From NCBI RefSeq assembly GCF_025200925.1, contig NZ_CP104174.1, positions 4,464,001 through 4,528,000 of the forward strand: 64,000 nucleotides of DNA, given 5' to 3'. The DNA comes from Bradyrhizobium sp. CB1015. GTDB taxonomy: Bacteria > Pseudomonadota > Alphaproteobacteria > Rhizobiales > Xanthobacteraceae. The notes below the pieces were generated by a model. That model was not told the origin of the DNA, did not search any database, and saw nothing but the letters and a program-made list of their open reading frames with translations. The translations under genes and the position numbers were made by a program. Shown one piece after another: positions 17,734 to 27,617 of the stretch (positions within the stretch are counted from its first letter, which is position 1; every line of letters begins with the position of its first letter).

Positions 17734-19506
17734 ATGCATCGCTACCGGTCACACACATGCGGCGCGCTCCGCGAGAGCAACATCGGCGAGACCATCCGCC
17801 TCTCGGGCTGGGTCCATCGCGTCCGCGACCATGGCGGCGTGCTGTTCATCGACCTGCGCGACCATTACGGCCTGACCCAGTGCGTGGTCGACCCGGACTC
17901 GCCGGCGTTCTCGCTGGCCGAAAAGCTGCGCTCGGAATTCGTGGTCAAGATGGACGGCAAGGTCCGCCGCCGGCCCGATGGCACCGACAATGACGATCTG
18001 CCGACCGGCAAGGTCGAGATCTATGTCAGCGAGATCGAGGTGCTGGGCCCGGCCGGCGACCTGCCGCTGCCGGTGTTCGGCGACCAGGAATATCCCGAAG
18101 ACATCCGCCTGAAGTACCGCTTCCTGGATCTGCGCCGCGAGAAGCTGCACCAGAACATCATGACGCGCGTCGAGATCATCAAGTCGATGCGCCGGCGCAT
18201 GGAGGGGCAGGGCTTCTTCGAGTTCAACACGCCGATCCTGACCGCGTCCTCGCCGGAAGGCGCGCGCGACTTCCTCGTCCCGTCGCGCATCCATCCCGGC
18301 AAGTTCTACGCACTGCCGCAGGCACCGCAGCAGTACAAGCAGCTCTTGATGATGTCGGGCTTCGACCGCTACTTCCAGATCGCGCCGTGTTTCCGCGACG
18401 AGGACCCGCGCGCCGACCGTCTGCCCGGCGAGTTCTACCAGCTCGACGTCGAGATGAGTTTTGTGACGCAGGAAGACGTCTTTGCCGCCATGGAGCCGGT
18501 GATCACGGGCGTCTTCGAAGAGTTCGCCAAGGGCAAGCCGGTCACCAAGGGCTGGCGCCGGATTCCGTTTGCGGAAGCGCTGCGGAAGTACGGCAGCGAC
18601 AAGCCGGACCTGCGCAACCCGATCGAGATGCAGGACGTCTCCGAGCATTTCCGCGGCTCCGGCTTCAAGGTGTTCGCGCGCATGCTCGAAGACCCCAAGA
18701 ACCAGGTCTGGGCGATTCCCGCAGCGGGCGGCGGCAGCCGCGCCTTCTGCGACCGCATGAACTCGTGGGCGCAGGGCGAAGGCCAGCCCGGCCTCGGCTA
18801 CATCATGTGGCGCGAAGGCGGCGAGGGCGCCGGTCCCCTTGCGAACAACATCGGGCCTGAGCGCACCGCCGCGATCCGCGCGCAGCTCGGGGTGAAGGAA
18901 GGCGATGCCGCCTTCTTCGTCGCCGGCGATCCCGACAAGTTCTGGAAGTTTTCAGGCCTCGCCCGCAACAAGGTCGGCGAGGAATTGAACCTCACCGACA
19001 AGGAGCGGTTCGAGCTCGCCTGGATCGTCGACTTCCCCATGTACGAGTACAACGAGGACGACAAGAAGGTCGACTTCTCGCACAACCCGTTCTCGATGCC
19101 GCAGGGCGGCCTGGAGGCGCTGAAGTCGCAGGATCCGCTGACCATCAAGGCGTTCCAGTACGACATCACTTGCAACGGTTACGAGATCGCGTCGGGCGGC
19201 ATCCGCAACCACGTGCCGGAAGCGATGGTGAAGGCGTTCGAGATCGCAGGTTACGGCGAGCAGGAAGTGGTCGAGCGTTTCGGCGGCATGTACCGCGCCT
19301 TCCAGTACGGCGCCCCGCCCCACGGCGGCATGGCCGCGGGCGTCGACCGCATCGTGATGCTGCTCTGCGGCACCACGAATTTGCGCGAGATCTCGCTATT
19401 CCCAATGAACCAGCAGGCCATGGACCTCCTGATGGGCGCCCCGTCGGAAGCCACGACGAAACAGCTCCGCGAGCTGCACATCCGGGTGAACCTGCCGCAG
19501 AAGTGA
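17734..19506 (+). CDS. aspS: Aspartyl-tRNA synthetase (probably non-discriminating)
   Basis: 590 residues, class II synthetase. An N-terminal OB fold anticodon-binding domain ([20 protein letters not shown]) precedes the catalytic core with [15 protein letters not shown] block ([12 protein letters not shown]), [10 protein letters not shown] (motif 2), the bacterial GAD insertion, and motif 3 GVDRIVML. Bacteria with GatCAB often use such an enzyme for both tRNA-Asp and tRNA-Asn; that property here is an inference from the phylum. Confidence 0.97.
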   Translation: MHRYRSHTCGALRESNIGETIRLSGWVHRVRDHGGVLFIDLRDHYGLTQCVVDPDSPAFSLAEKLRSEFVVKMDGKVRRRPDGTDNDDLPTGKVEIYVSEIEVLGPAGDLPLPVFGDQEYPEDIRLKYRFLDLRREKLHQNIMTRVEIIKSMRRRMEGQGFFEFNTPILTASSPEGARDFLVPSRIHPGKFYALPQAPQQYKQLLMMSGFDRYFQIAPCFRDEDPRADRLPGEFYQLDVEMSFVTQEDVFAAMEPVITGVFEEFAKGKPVTKGWRRIPFAEALRKYGSDKPDLRNPIEMQDVSEHFRGSGFKVFARMLEDPKNQVWAIPAAGGGSRAFCDRMNSWAQGEGQPGLGYIMWREGGEGAGPLANNIGPERTAAIRAQLGVKEGDAAFFVAGDPDKFWKFSGLARNKVGEELNLTDKERFELAWIVDFPMYEYNEDDKKVDFSHNPFSMPQGGLEALKSQDPLTIKAFQYDITCNGYEIASGGIRNHVPEAMVKAFEIAGYGEQEVVERFGGMYRAFQYGAPPHGGMAAGVDRIVMLLCGTTNLREISLFPMNQQAMDLLMGAPSEATTKQLRELHIRVNLPQK

Positions 19507-19547
19507 GTGGCTGCGTAGGATACGCGCCGCGTCGGCAATGACGCAGC

Positions 19548-19637
19548 CGTAGCCCGGATGGAGCGAAGCGTAATCCGGGAGCATCTCGTGCGCAGACGGA
19601 ATTGTCCCGGATTGCGCTCCGCTCTATCCGGGCTACG
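19548..19637. repeat. Dispersed palindromic repeat
   Basis: CGTAGCCCGGAT at the left end mirrors ATCCGGGCTACG at the right, with inner GCGTAATCCGGGA mirrored by CCCGGATTGCGCT. It is a second family of the rhizobial hairpin repeats, placed between the convergent aspS and exported-protein genes. Confidence 0.85.
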
Positions 19638-19652
19638 AGATCGGCCGCGTGC

Positions 19653-21626
19653 CTACAGCCCCGTCGAGGCCTCGATCCTGAACTGCGCCAGCGCGATGAT
19701 CGGTTCCTGGTCGAGGACATCCACCAGCTGAAGCACCGGCAGCTTGCCGAGCGGTGTCAGCCTGATGCTCAGCGTTTGCCCTGAGGTCTCGACGAAGCCG
19801 GCGAGTGCATCGACCGCGACCTTGGCATCGAGATTGGAGGCCGCGATCTTCTCGCCCTGGGCCCGGATCATCGCGACGATGGCGCTACGCGCGGCGTCGC
19901 GGCTGACATTCTGCATGCGCGCAAACTGGGCCACGACCAGATCGACCACGCCGCGATCGCGCAAGGAGAGCTCGATGGCGCCGGTCTCGACCTGTGCCAG
20001 CTGATCCATAGCCTCGGACGGGTCCGTCGTGGTGAAGAGGTCGCGCGGCACCTTGGCAAGGGCCACGCTCAGCTGCGCCCTGGCGAGGTTGCCGAGATCG
20101 AGCGTGGCGGGGGCGAGCGCGAACGCGCCCGACGATTCCGTCCAGGCCGCGCCGAGATCGAGGTCGATCGCGAGCTTGTCCACGCCTGCCACGATCAGCG
20201 GCTGCAGCGCCGGATTGTCGGGATCGGTCGGCGTGACCATCTTCACGACCAGACTGGCCTTGCTCGGGATCGATCCGACCAGCTGGCCCCAGTTCAGGCT
20301 GATCGTGTCGACGGTGATAGGCTGCCGCGCGCTCTCATGGGGCGCCACCACGCCCTTGACCTCGGCGCCTTCGAGCACCCGGAACAGGCCCAGCATCTCT
20401 TCGGGCGAGGGCGGCTGCCCGTGCTTGCTGAGGCCCGCCGCCCAGCGCATCAGGTTTGCCGCGCTGAACGATTTCAGCGCGAAGCGCTCCATCTTGAACT
20501 GCCCTTGCGGAGACGGCGTGTCGACGCCTTCGACCGCGAATTCGCCGTCGTGGTATCTGACCGCCTTGATCCTGGCCGTTCCTTGTGGAAGGCCCATCGA
20601 CGCCGTGCCGATCTCGATCCGACCAATGCGAAGACCCTCATAGAATCCGGCGAGCTTCTCCATCATCTCGCGAGATTGCGCGGCGGTCGCGACGACAGAC
20701 CGGTCGGTCGGCATGAGTGCAACGATCTCAGCCGGCCGGAATTTGGAGGGCTGCACCGCGATGTCCTCGAAACTGATCCCGTCGATCTCCATCCGCATGC
20801 CCTGGGTCGATTTGAACACATAGCGGCCGGCCGAGATCTGCCGGTAGATGCGGTGATAGCTGTCGTCGCCGGCCTTCTGCGGGTCGAGCGCCGTGGCAAC
20901 TGCTGTCGCGTCGAAATCATTGATGATGATGTTGGAGAGGTCGCCGGTCAGCTTGTCCTGTTTGCCCGGCTGCGGCACGTCGATGGAGAAGACGGCGCGG
21001 TCGGCCTTCATCCCGTCCACCTTGCCGCGCTTGAGATTCTGGACCGCCAGCCCGGAATAGGTGATTTCGCCGCTTCCAGCGGCGCTGCCGCTCGCGTTGA
21101 ACGTCATCGTCAGCGTCGGAGCCGTGACTGATGATGCGGTGATGCTCTCGTATTGTTCGAGCACATACCGATAAATGTCGATCAGGGAGCCGTCCATCGG
21201 GGGATTGCTGCCGCGAATGGGGCCGGCATAGTCGCGCAAAGTGAGCTGCGGGATCTTGTAGGATGCCTTCAGCTTCGCGGCGCCGACCTGGTCCAGGGCG
21301 ACTTCGAAGCCGCCGACGTCGATGCTGTCGGCCGAGAAGCGGGTATCGTCGATCAGGCGAACGCCGGTACCCTTGATGCCGACGATCTTGACCTGCGCTT
21401 GCGGCTGGCCGGCGGGTGTGATGGCGATGTCCTCGATCGTCAGCGTCCGGGTCGCGAGCTCGAAGGTGACCTTGCCATGGCTCGCCTTGCCGCCGCCTGA
21501 GCGGATCTGCTCGAACGCCGCCTCGACCTCGCTGGTCGCCCGATGCTGGACATAGAGGTTGAAGCCAAACCATCCGCCCGCGCCGAGCACGGCTATCACG
21601 ATCAGGCCGATCAGGATTCGCTTCAT
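19653..21626 (-). CDS. Large exported or membrane-anchored protein of unknown function
   Basis: 657 residues. One N-terminal hydrophobic helix (ILIGLIVIAVLGAGGWFGF) after MKR, then a long soluble part with repeated strand-rich stretches such as TRTLTIEDIAITPAG and GVRLIDDTRFSADSIDVGGF. The look is of AsmA/DUF945-like periplasmic proteins, but I cannot place it firmly. The ATG at 21626 is chosen because the basic-hydrophobic anchor follows at once; the longer reading adds a non-hydrophobic leader. It is divergent from the malic enzyme gene and ends in a dispersed repeat. Confidence 0.8.
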   Translation of the reverse strand: MKRILIGLIVIAVLGAGGWFGFNLYVQHRATSEVEAAFEQIRSGGGKASHGKVTFELATRTLTIEDIAITPAGQPQAQVKIVGIKGTGVRLIDDTRFSADSIDVGGFEVALDQVGAAKLKASYKIPQLTLRDYAGPIRGSNPPMDGSLIDIYRYVLEQYESITASSVTAPTLTMTFNASGSAAGSGEITYSGLAVQNLKRGKVDGMKADRAVFSIDVPQPGKQDKLTGDLSNIIINDFDATAVATALDPQKAGDDSYHRIYRQISAGRYVFKSTQGMRMEIDGISFEDIAVQPSKFRPAEIVALMPTDRSVVATAAQSREMMEKLAGFYEGLRIGRIEIGTASMGLPQGTARIKAVRYHDGEFAVEGVDTPSPQGQFKMERFALKSFSAANLMRWAAGLSKHGQPPSPEEMLGLFRVLEGAEVKGVVAPHESARQPITVDTISLNWGQLVGSIPSKASLVVKMVTPTDPDNPALQPLIVAGVDKLAIDLDLGAAWTESSGAFALAPATLDLGNLARAQLSVALAKVPRDLFTTTDPSEAMDQLAQVETGAIELSLRDRGVVDLVVAQFARMQNVSRDAARSAIVAMIRAQGEKIAASNLDAKVAVDALAGFVETSGQTLSIRLTPLGKLPVLQLVDVLDQEPIIALAQFRIEASTGL

Positions 21627-21873
21627 TCCCAGCTCCAGTTGCTCGTTTTGCACCGCGCAACCTGCCATATTCGCGAAACGCCGCGCGGTCCAGGGAAAGC
21701 TATGGTTTTCAGATGTTTGACGGGGCGCCCTGTTGATGGGGGCGCAATCGGATGTTGCCACCGAGGCGCCCGGCGTGCTTCATCGCCTTTCCATGACCCG
21801 GAAATACGGTTCGCTTGGACAGCGGCCCCGGATCATGCATTTTTGAGGCCGGTAACGCGAGGCGAGACACCGC

Positions 21874-24183
21874 ATGTCGTCCTATTCCGATGATCTCCAC
21901 CAGGCGGCGCTCGCCTACCATCGTCTGCCGCGCCCTGGAAAGCTCGAGATCCAGGCAAGCAAGCCGCTTGCCAACCAGCGCGACCTCGCGCTGGCCTATT
22001 CGCCCGGCGTCGCCGCGGCCTGCACCGAGATCGCCAAGAACCCGGCCGAGGCGGCCACGCTGACCACCCGCGCCAACCTGGTCGCGGTGGTCTCCAACGG
22101 CACCGCGGTGCTCGGCCTCGGCAATATCGGCCCGCTGGCCTCCAAGCCGGTGATGGAAGGCAAGGCGGTCCTGTTCAAGAAATTCGCCGGCATCGACGTG
22201 TTCGACATCGAGATCGCCGCCGACACCATCGATCGCGTGGTCGAGACCGTGGCGGCGCTCGAGCCGACCTTCGGCGGCATCAATCTGGAGGACATCCGCG
22301 GACCGGAATGCTTCGAGATCGAAGCGCGCCTGAAGGAGCGCATGAAGATCCCGGTCTTCCACGACGACCAGCACGGCACCGCGATCATCGTCGCCGCCGC
22401 CATCAGCAATGGTCTGAGGCTGAACGGCAAGAAGCTGTCCGACGTCAAGATCGTGGCCTCGGGGGCGGGGGCGGCCGCAATCGCGACGTTGAACCTGCTG
22501 GTCTCGATGGGCGCGCAGCGCAAGAACATCTGGGTCTGCGACATCGACGGCCTCGTGCATGAAGGGCGCAACACCTCGATGGACCGCTGGAAGGCGGTCT
22601 ATGCGCAGAAGACCGACAAGCGCACGCTCGCCGACGTCATCGGCGGCGCCGACATCTTCATCGGGCTCTCGGCACCCGGCGTGCTCAAGCCGGAGATGGC
22701 CAAGGCAATGGGCGACAAGCCGCTGATCATGGCGCTCGCCAATCCGACACCGGAGATCATGCCGGAAGAGGCGCGAAAAGCGCGCCCCGACGCCATGATC
22801 TGCACCGGACGCTCGGACTACCCTAACCAGGTCAACAACGTCCTGTGCTTTCCCTTCATCTTCCGCGGCGCGCTCGACGTCGGCGCTACCGCGATCAACG
22901 AGGAGATGAAGCACGCCGCCGTCGAGGCCATCGCCCAGCTCGCGCGCGAGGCGCCGTCGGATGCCGTCGCGCAGGGCTTCGACACCGGCGAGGCGCAGGG
23001 CTTCGGTCCGGGCTCGCTGATCCCGAGCCCCTTTGATCCCAGGTTGATTCTCCGCATCGCGCCGGCCGTGGCGAAGGCGGCGATGGAATCGGGCGTCGCG
23101 ACGCGGCCCATCACCAATTTCGACGAGTACAGGGCGCTGCTCGAGCGCTTCGCCTTCCGCTCCGGCCTCGTCATGAAGCCGATGTTCGCCAAGGCCAAGA
23201 CCCAGCCGGTGCGCGTGATCTATGCCGAAGGCGAGGACGAGCGCGTGCTGCGCGCCACGCAAGTCGTGCTGGAGGAGAAGCTGGCGCGGCCGATCCTGGT
23301 CGGCCGTCCTTCGGTCGTGGAGGCGCGCCTCAAGCGCTTCGGCCTCTCGATCAAGGCGGGCAGGGATTTCGACCTGGTCAATCCCGAGGACGATCCGCGC
23401 TACCGCTCCTACGTGCAATCCTATGTCGAGGTCGCCGGCCGGCGTGGCGTGACGCCGGACGCGGCGCGCACGGTGGTCCGCACCAACAACACGGTCATCG
23501 CGGCGCTTGCGGTGACGCGCGGCGAGGCGGACGCGATGCTCTGCGGCGTCGAAGGCCGCTACATGAGCCATCTGCGCCATGTCCGCGAGATCGTCGGCTT
23601 CTCGCCGGGGATCAGCGACTACGCGGCGCTGGCGCTGCTGATCACCAGCAAGGGCGCCTTCTTCATCGCGGACACGCAAGTTCGTCCCAATCCGAGCGCG
23701 GAGGAGCTCGCCGAGATCGCCTCGCTCGCCGCGGTCCACGTGCAGCGCTTCACCATCAAGCCGAAGATCGCCTTCGTCTCGCATTCGGATTTCGGCAGCT
23801 ACGACACCGAATCCTCGCGCAAGATGCGGCGGGCGACGCAGCTCTTGAGGGAGAAGCATCCGGAGATCGAAGCCGACGGCGAGATGCAGGGCGACACCGC
23901 GCTCTCCGCCGCTGCGCGGCGAATGGTGCTGCCGCACTCCAAGCTCGAGGGCGAGGCCAACATCCTGATCATGCCGACCCTGGATACCGCCAACGTCGCC
24001 TATCAGATGATCAAGTCGCTGGCGGACGCGCTGCCCGTCGGCCCGATCCTGGTCGGCCCGGCGCGGCCCGCGCATATCCTCACCCCCTCGGTGACGGCGC
24101 GCGGCATCCTCAACATGACCGCAGTCGCGGTGGTGGAAGCGCAGGAACGCGCCTCGCGGCAGCAGCCGACGTTGTTTACCTGA
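21874..24183 (+). CDS. maeB: NADP-type malic enzyme with phosphotransacetylase-like C-domain
   Basis: 769 residues. Residues 1 to about 430 form the malic enzyme: [13 protein letters not shown], the catalytic block [12 protein letters not shown], and a nucleotide-binding [10 protein letters not shown]. The remainder resembles phosphate acetyltransferase ([24 protein letters not shown], ending in [11 protein letters not shown]), which in studied MaeB proteins is not catalytic but senses acetyl-CoA. It converts malate to pyruvate with NADP and feeds pyruvate and reducing power. The gene stands alone, followed by a repeat. Confidence 0.95.
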   Translation: MSSYSDDLHQAALAYHRLPRPGKLEIQASKPLANQRDLALAYSPGVAAACTEIAKNPAEAATLTTRANLVAVVSNGTAVLGLGNIGPLASKPVMEGKAVLFKKFAGIDVFDIEIAADTIDRVVETVAALEPTFGGINLEDIRGPECFEIEARLKERMKIPVFHDDQHGTAIIVAAAISNGLRLNGKKLSDVKIVASGAGAAAIATLNLLVSMGAQRKNIWVCDIDGLVHEGRNTSMDRWKAVYAQKTDKRTLADVIGGADIFIGLSAPGVLKPEMAKAMGDKPLIMALANPTPEIMPEEARKARPDAMICTGRSDYPNQVNNVLCFPFIFRGALDVGATAINEEMKHAAVEAIAQLAREAPSDAVAQGFDTGEAQGFGPGSLIPSPFDPRLILRIAPAVAKAAMESGVATRPITNFDEYRALLERFAFRSGLVMKPMFAKAKTQPVRVIYAEGEDERVLRATQVVLEEKLARPILVGRPSVVEARLKRFGLSIKAGRDFDLVNPEDDPRYRSYVQSYVEVAGRRGVTPDAARTVVRTNNTVIAALAVTRGEADAMLCGVEGRYMSHLRHVREIVGFSPGISDYAALALLITSKGAFFIADTQVRPNPSAEELAEIASLAAVHVQRFTIKPKIAFVSHSDFGSYDTESSRKMRRATQLLREKHPEIEADGEMQGDTALSAAARRMVLPHSKLEGEANILIMPTLDTANVAYQMIKSLADALPVGPILVGPARPAHILTPSVTARGILNMTAVAVVEAQERASRQQPTLFT

Positions 24184-24206
24184 AGCAGTCTGCGACGTTG
24201 CCTTCG

Positions 24207-24347
24207 CCTCTCCCCGCGTGCGGGGAGAGGCCGGAATTTGCGAGAGCAAATTCCGGGTGAGGGGGACTCTCCGCGAGTCCAACTCTCACCGTGATCGCGG
24301 AAGCAGCCCCTCACCCCAACCCTCTCCCCGTAAGAGCGGGGCGAGGG
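24207..24347. repeat. Dispersed repeat with two nested hairpins
   Basis: CCTCTCCCCGC-GTGCGGGGAGAGG (24207-24230) is a hairpin with almost no loop, followed by GGAATTTG-CGAGAG-CAAATTCC and, near 24320-24347, CCCTCTCCCCG / CGGGGCGAGGG. This is a third common type of rhizobial intergenic repeat. It may terminate maeB. Confidence 0.8.
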
Positions 24348-24478
24348 AGCGCACCATCCGAGCCTCTCGATCTCAAGCTTTTCAAAGCAGTTCGCCATTT
24401 CCCCGTTTGTAAACCGGCGCACGACTCTCCATAATCCCTTCAAGCGTTCCGCGCTCTGAGCTTGTCAAGAGGCCGATC

Positions 24479-24931
24479 ATGCCAGCGTTCGTGACTTTCG
24501 GGCGAATCCTGTTCGCCGTGCTGTTCATCTACACGGGCGCGACCAAGCTTTTTGCCATCCAGGCGACCGCCGACTTCATCGCCGCCAAGCTCGTCGTACC
24601 CGACGTCGTCGCGCCTTACGCCAAGCAGATCGAGACGGCGACCGCCATGACGACGCCGCAGCTTTTGGCGATCGTGATCGGCGGGCTCGAGATCATCGCA
24701 GGGCTGATGATCGCGCTGAATTTCGGTGTGCGTTTCTTCGCGATGCTGCTGATCGTCGACGTCGCCGTCGCGACCGTCCTGTTCTACGATTTCTGGAACA
24801 TGGCGGCGCCGGACAACGCCAAGATGCTGGTCGACGCGCTCAAGAACCTCTCGATCATCGGCGCGCTCTGCATGATCATCGGCTATGGCCGCACCACGCG
24901 CCCGGCCGAGGCGGCCTACGGCGACGTCTAG
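24479..24931 (+). CDS. DoxX family membrane protein
   Basis: 150 residues with four hydrophobic spans; FGRILFAVLFIYTGATKLF at the start and GGLEIIAGLMIALNFGVR in the middle are typical of the DoxX family. Members are small quinone- or redox-associated membrane proteins of mostly unknown role. AGAGG lies six bases before the ATG. The remnant of an AraC-type regulator lies just downstream on the other strand. Confidence 0.85.
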   Translation: MPAFVTFGRILFAVLFIYTGATKLFAIQATADFIAAKLVVPDVVAPYAKQIETATAMTTPQLLAIVIGGLEIIAGLMIALNFGVRFFAMLLIVDVAVATVLFYDFWNMAAPDNAKMLVDALKNLSIIGALCMIIGYGRTTRPAEAAYGDV

Positions 24932-25121
24932 CGCCCAATCCGCTCTTGGGGGCGCGATCTCGCGCATCCAGCGGGAAATCGTCGCGCTGCTGGCTCCCTC
25001 GCTGCGGCGCTGCCGGCCGAGCAATGCGGCCTCGCGCGCGGCGCGGGGCGTGATGCCGTAGGCGGCCTTGAACGAGCGCGTGAAATGCGCGTCGGTGCGC
25101 TAAGCCAGCAAGATACGCGAT
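24932..25121 (-). pseudogene. Remnant of an AraC-type regulator (C-terminal DNA-binding part)
   Basis: On the reverse strand the peptide RTDAHFTRSFKAAYGITPRA followed by AREAALLG matches the second helix-turn-helix of AraC/XylS regulators. Immediately upstream IAYLAG, the expected preceding residues, is in another frame, and the joint reads TTAG where one codon is expected, so one frameshift lies near 25100. Nothing recognisable of the rest of the protein remains upstream. The reading also lacks an early stop and runs into the antisense of doxX. Confidence 0.6.
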
Positions 25122-25137
25122 GGTATTTTGTTGCCGG

Positions 25138-25159
25138 TACTGTGCATGGGGTTGTTTTT
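25138..25159 (+). repeat. 22-base repeated motif, copy 1
   Basis: TACTGTGCATGGGGTTGTTT followed by TT is present here and, in inverse orientation, at 48218-48239 with all 22 bases identical. Both copies lie close to a GCCGG plus TTTTGT stretch, but on opposite sides of it. Probably a piece of a dispersed intergenic element. Confidence 0.6.
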
Positions 25160-25211
25160 CCAGTTTTGAATCGGAGCCCCCGGTGTGAGCGACATCGGCA
25201 ACGCCGAGAGG

Positions 25212-25763
25212 CTAACCCGGCCGCCACGGGGTCACGGTCACCTCATGCGCTGCGTCGAGAACGTATGGCACGCCCGGCTTCATGCCGTGCGCGGCCAGCA
25301 CCTCGTGAGGCGTCCGCTGGGGCACGCCGACGAAGCATCCCTCGCCGCCGGGCAGCCGCACATGCGGAGCCTCCGACAGCCAGAACGTGTCGTAGCGGTC
25401 CATGAACATGTCGAACACGAAGGGGCCGCCGATGATGGCGACCGTGCCGGCGGCGACGTCGGCGAAGGCGCAGGCCGTTTCGAAGCTCGCATGCGCCGGA
25501 TTCCAAAGCGTCGCGTTCGGCATCTCCGGATCGACGGTGAGGTCCCTGATCTTGCGGGTCAGGATCAGCCGCTTGCGCTTGGCCGAATTCGGCTGCTGCT
25601 CGTGCGAGTTGCGGCCGTGCACGATCAGCGCGGCGCGATCGAGCGCCTGCTCGAAGAACAGCTTGTCGCCTTCGAACTTCAGCCTGTCGGGCATGACACG
25701 ACCGGCGTCGGCAAGCATGCCGTCCGCCGAGACGATGACGTAGCCTTCGAAGCGGAAAGACAA
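25212..25763 (-). CDS. Dihydrofolate reductase-fold protein (RibD C-terminal type)
   Basis: 183 residues. The N-terminal strand with VIVSADGMLAD, the helix-turn with HGRNSHEQQ and the later GTVAIIGGPFVFDMFMDRYD segment, giving the NADPH-binding GG, are typical of the DHFR/RibD reductase family. These proteins reduce pterin- or pyrimidine-like substrates; the substrate here is unknown. It is eight bases from the end of the deacetylase gene on the same strand and may share its transcript. Confidence 0.75.
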   Translation of the reverse strand: MSFRFEGYVIVSADGMLADAGRVMPDRLKFEGDKLFFEQALDRAALIVHGRNSHEQQPNSAKRKRLILTRKIRDLTVDPEMPNATLWNPAHASFETACAFADVAAGTVAIIGGPFVFDMFMDRYDTFWLSEAPHVRLPGGEGCFVGVPQRTPHEVLAAHGMKPGVPYVLDAAHEVTVTPWRPG

Positions 25764-25770
25764 TGGCCTT

Positions 25771-26793
25771 CTATTCGGAAACGGTCGTCACCACGGAATT
25801 GACCGGGCGCTGGCTCACCGTCGGCAGCTTGATGTCCTTGAGCAGCTCCTGGTCGTATTCCGGCAGCGTCGAGGCCGGGAACTTGGCGCGCATCGCCACC
25901 ACCTTGTAGCCGCCGGCCTTCAGCCGCTTGAGCAGCTCGGGCAGCGCCTCCGCCGTGTGCTTCTGGAAGTCGTGCATCAGGACGATGCCCTTGCCCCTGG
26001 TGTCGAGCTTCTTCATCACGGTCTCGACCACCTTCTCGGGCTTGGAGGCCTTGAAGTCGAACGAGTCGATGTCGCAGGAGAAGATGCCGATGTTGCGATT
26101 GCCGAGATAGGTGACCATCTCCGGCGGATGCTGCAGCGCCGGGAAGCGGAAGAACGGTGCGGGCGAGATGCCGCCGAGCGCCCACTTCACCGCCGCAAAG
26201 CCCTTCTCGATCTCGTCCTTGCGCTGCGCTTCGTTGAGCTTCTTGTTGTTGAGGTTGGCGTGCGACCAGGTGTGGGCGCCGACCGTGTGACCGGCCGCGT
26301 AGACCTGCTTCAGGATCTCCGGCTCGTAGGTCGCGTGCTTGCCGATGATGAAGAAGATTCCGGTGGTGCATTCATCGGCGAGCGCCTTCAGCACGGCGGG
26401 CGTGTTCTTCGGCCAGGGGCCGTCGTCGAAGGTCAGCACCACCTCCTTGTCGCGCAGGAAGTCGAGCTCCTTGAAATGCTCGAAGCCGAAACCGGGACCG
26501 CCCGTGGTGTCGATCTCGACGGTGCGGGCGACGCCGAGCGCGCCCGGTGTGTTGCAGGCCGCGCGGGCCGGCTGCGGCGCTTGTTTGGGCGGAGGCGGAT
26601 TGACGAAGCCCGCTGGCGCCGCGGCCGCCGGAGCGGGCGCTGGAGCTGCAGGGGAGGTTGCAGCCGCTGGTGATGCCGCCGGCGCGGCTTGCGCTCCGGC
26701 TGCGGGCTTCGCCGCCGGCGTCTGCGACCATGCGGCGCCGGTCATCGCCACCGACATCGCACCTGCTAAAATCAGTCCTGCCGCCACACGCAT
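25771..26793 (-). CDS. Exported polysaccharide deacetylase (NodB-homology domain)
   Basis: 340 residues. A signal sequence (RVAAGLILAGAMSVAMTGAA) is followed by an Ala/Pro-rich linker of about 55 residues and a carbohydrate esterase 4 domain: VVLTFDDGPWPKNT carries the catalytic and metal Asp, HTWSHANL the two metal-binding His. Such enzymes remove acetyl groups from peptidoglycan or other glycans in the envelope. The ATG at 26793 is chosen because it opens the signal sequence. It is not nodB itself, whose context is different. Confidence 0.88.
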   Translation of the reverse strand: MRVAAGLILAGAMSVAMTGAAWSQTPAAKPAAGAQAAPAASPAAATSPAAPAPAPAAAAPAGFVNPPPPKQAPQPARAACNTPGALGVARTVEIDTTGGPGFGFEHFKELDFLRDKEVVLTFDDGPWPKNTPAVLKALADECTTGIFFIIGKHATYEPEILKQVYAAGHTVGAHTWSHANLNNKKLNEAQRKDEIEKGFAAVKWALGGISPAPFFRFPALQHPPEMVTYLGNRNIGIFSCDIDSFDFKASKPEKVVETVMKKLDTRGKGIVLMHDFQKHTAEALPELLKRLKAGGYKVVAMRAKFPASTLPEYDQELLKDIKLPTVSQRPVNSVVTTVSE

Positions 26794-26956
26794 GGTGTTG
26801 TCCTCGAGATTGATCCCGTTGTTCCGCCGCGGCTTTTCGCCTGCGGCAAAAACCATCCTGCCCCAAACCATCCTAGCCTAGATGGTGGGCCATCGCCATT
26901 GCAACGGCTGTTTGATGGCCCGTCGCAATTGTGCCCAACCGGATGGCGCACCTGTA

Positions 26957-27526
26957 TCAAGTGTCGGCCAGGGCCCTGGCAATGGCGGTCTTGATCCGCG
27001 TGTCGGCCGGCTCGACGGCGGATGGAAATACCTCGGCGATATAGCCGTCGCGGCCGATCAGGTATTTGTGGAAGTTCCAGCGCGGAACTTCTCTCGGTCG
27101 GGCCTCGGCGGCCCATTTGTAGAAGGGATGCGCCCTCGCACCGACCACCGCCGCCTTGGCCGTGATCGGGAAGGTAACACCATATTGGTGGTGCGCGGTC
27201 TGCGTGATATCGCTGGTGCCGCCGGGCTCCTGGCCGCCGAAATCGTTGGAAGGCACGCCGATCACGGTGAGCCCGCGCCCGCGAAACTCGTTCCAGATCT
27301 CCTGCAGGCCGGCATATTGCGGTGTGTAGCCACAGAGCGAGGCCGTGTTCACCACCAGCAGCGGCTTGCCGGTGAACGACGCGAGGCGGATGTCGTCGCC
27401 TGACAGAGCGGGGAAGGAGAAGGCGTAGGCCGAGATCCGACTCATCCCGCCATCAGCGAGGGCGCGCCTTACGGGCGCGAATGCGCCTGCAAGAGTGACG
27501 CTCAGCACGGTCCTGCGATTCATCAT
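26957..27526 (-). CDS. Exported glutathione peroxidase family protein (Cys type)
   Basis: 189 residues. An N-terminal signal (NRRTVLSVTLAGAF, ending near ALA) precedes a thioredoxin-fold peroxidase with the catalytic set: Cys65 in TASLCGYTPQY, Gln99 in FGGQEPG and Trp150-Asn151 in RWNFHKYL. It reduces hydroperoxides, probably with thioredoxin-like donors in the periplasm. The two arginines after MN resemble a weak Tat signal. Confidence 0.9.
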   Translation of the reverse strand: MMNRRTVLSVTLAGAFAPVRRALADGGMSRISAYAFSFPALSGDDIRLASFTGKPLLVVNTASLCGYTPQYAGLQEIWNEFRGRGLTVIGVPSNDFGGQEPGGTSDITQTAHHQYGVTFPITAKAAVVGARAHPFYKWAAEARPREVPRWNFHKYLIGRDGYIAEVFPSAVEPADTRIKTAIARALADT

Positions 27527-27617
27527 GACGGCGTCCCCCGAGATGATCCGAGGGCAGATTACTCCGCCACCGCGACCTCACGCGTCAACACCGCGTTATC
27601 GAGCGCCGCGTCGCGAG

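Noticed and set aside
21709..24282. 857-codon open frame on the reverse strand
   Set aside because: It lies antisense to the malic enzyme gene and is the usual high-GC shadow, rich in Arg, His and Asp with no domain.
25771..26793. Polysaccharide deacetylase as nodB
   Set aside because: It has a signal peptide, a long linker and no nod gene neighbours, so it is an envelope enzyme rather than the Nod-factor deacetylase.
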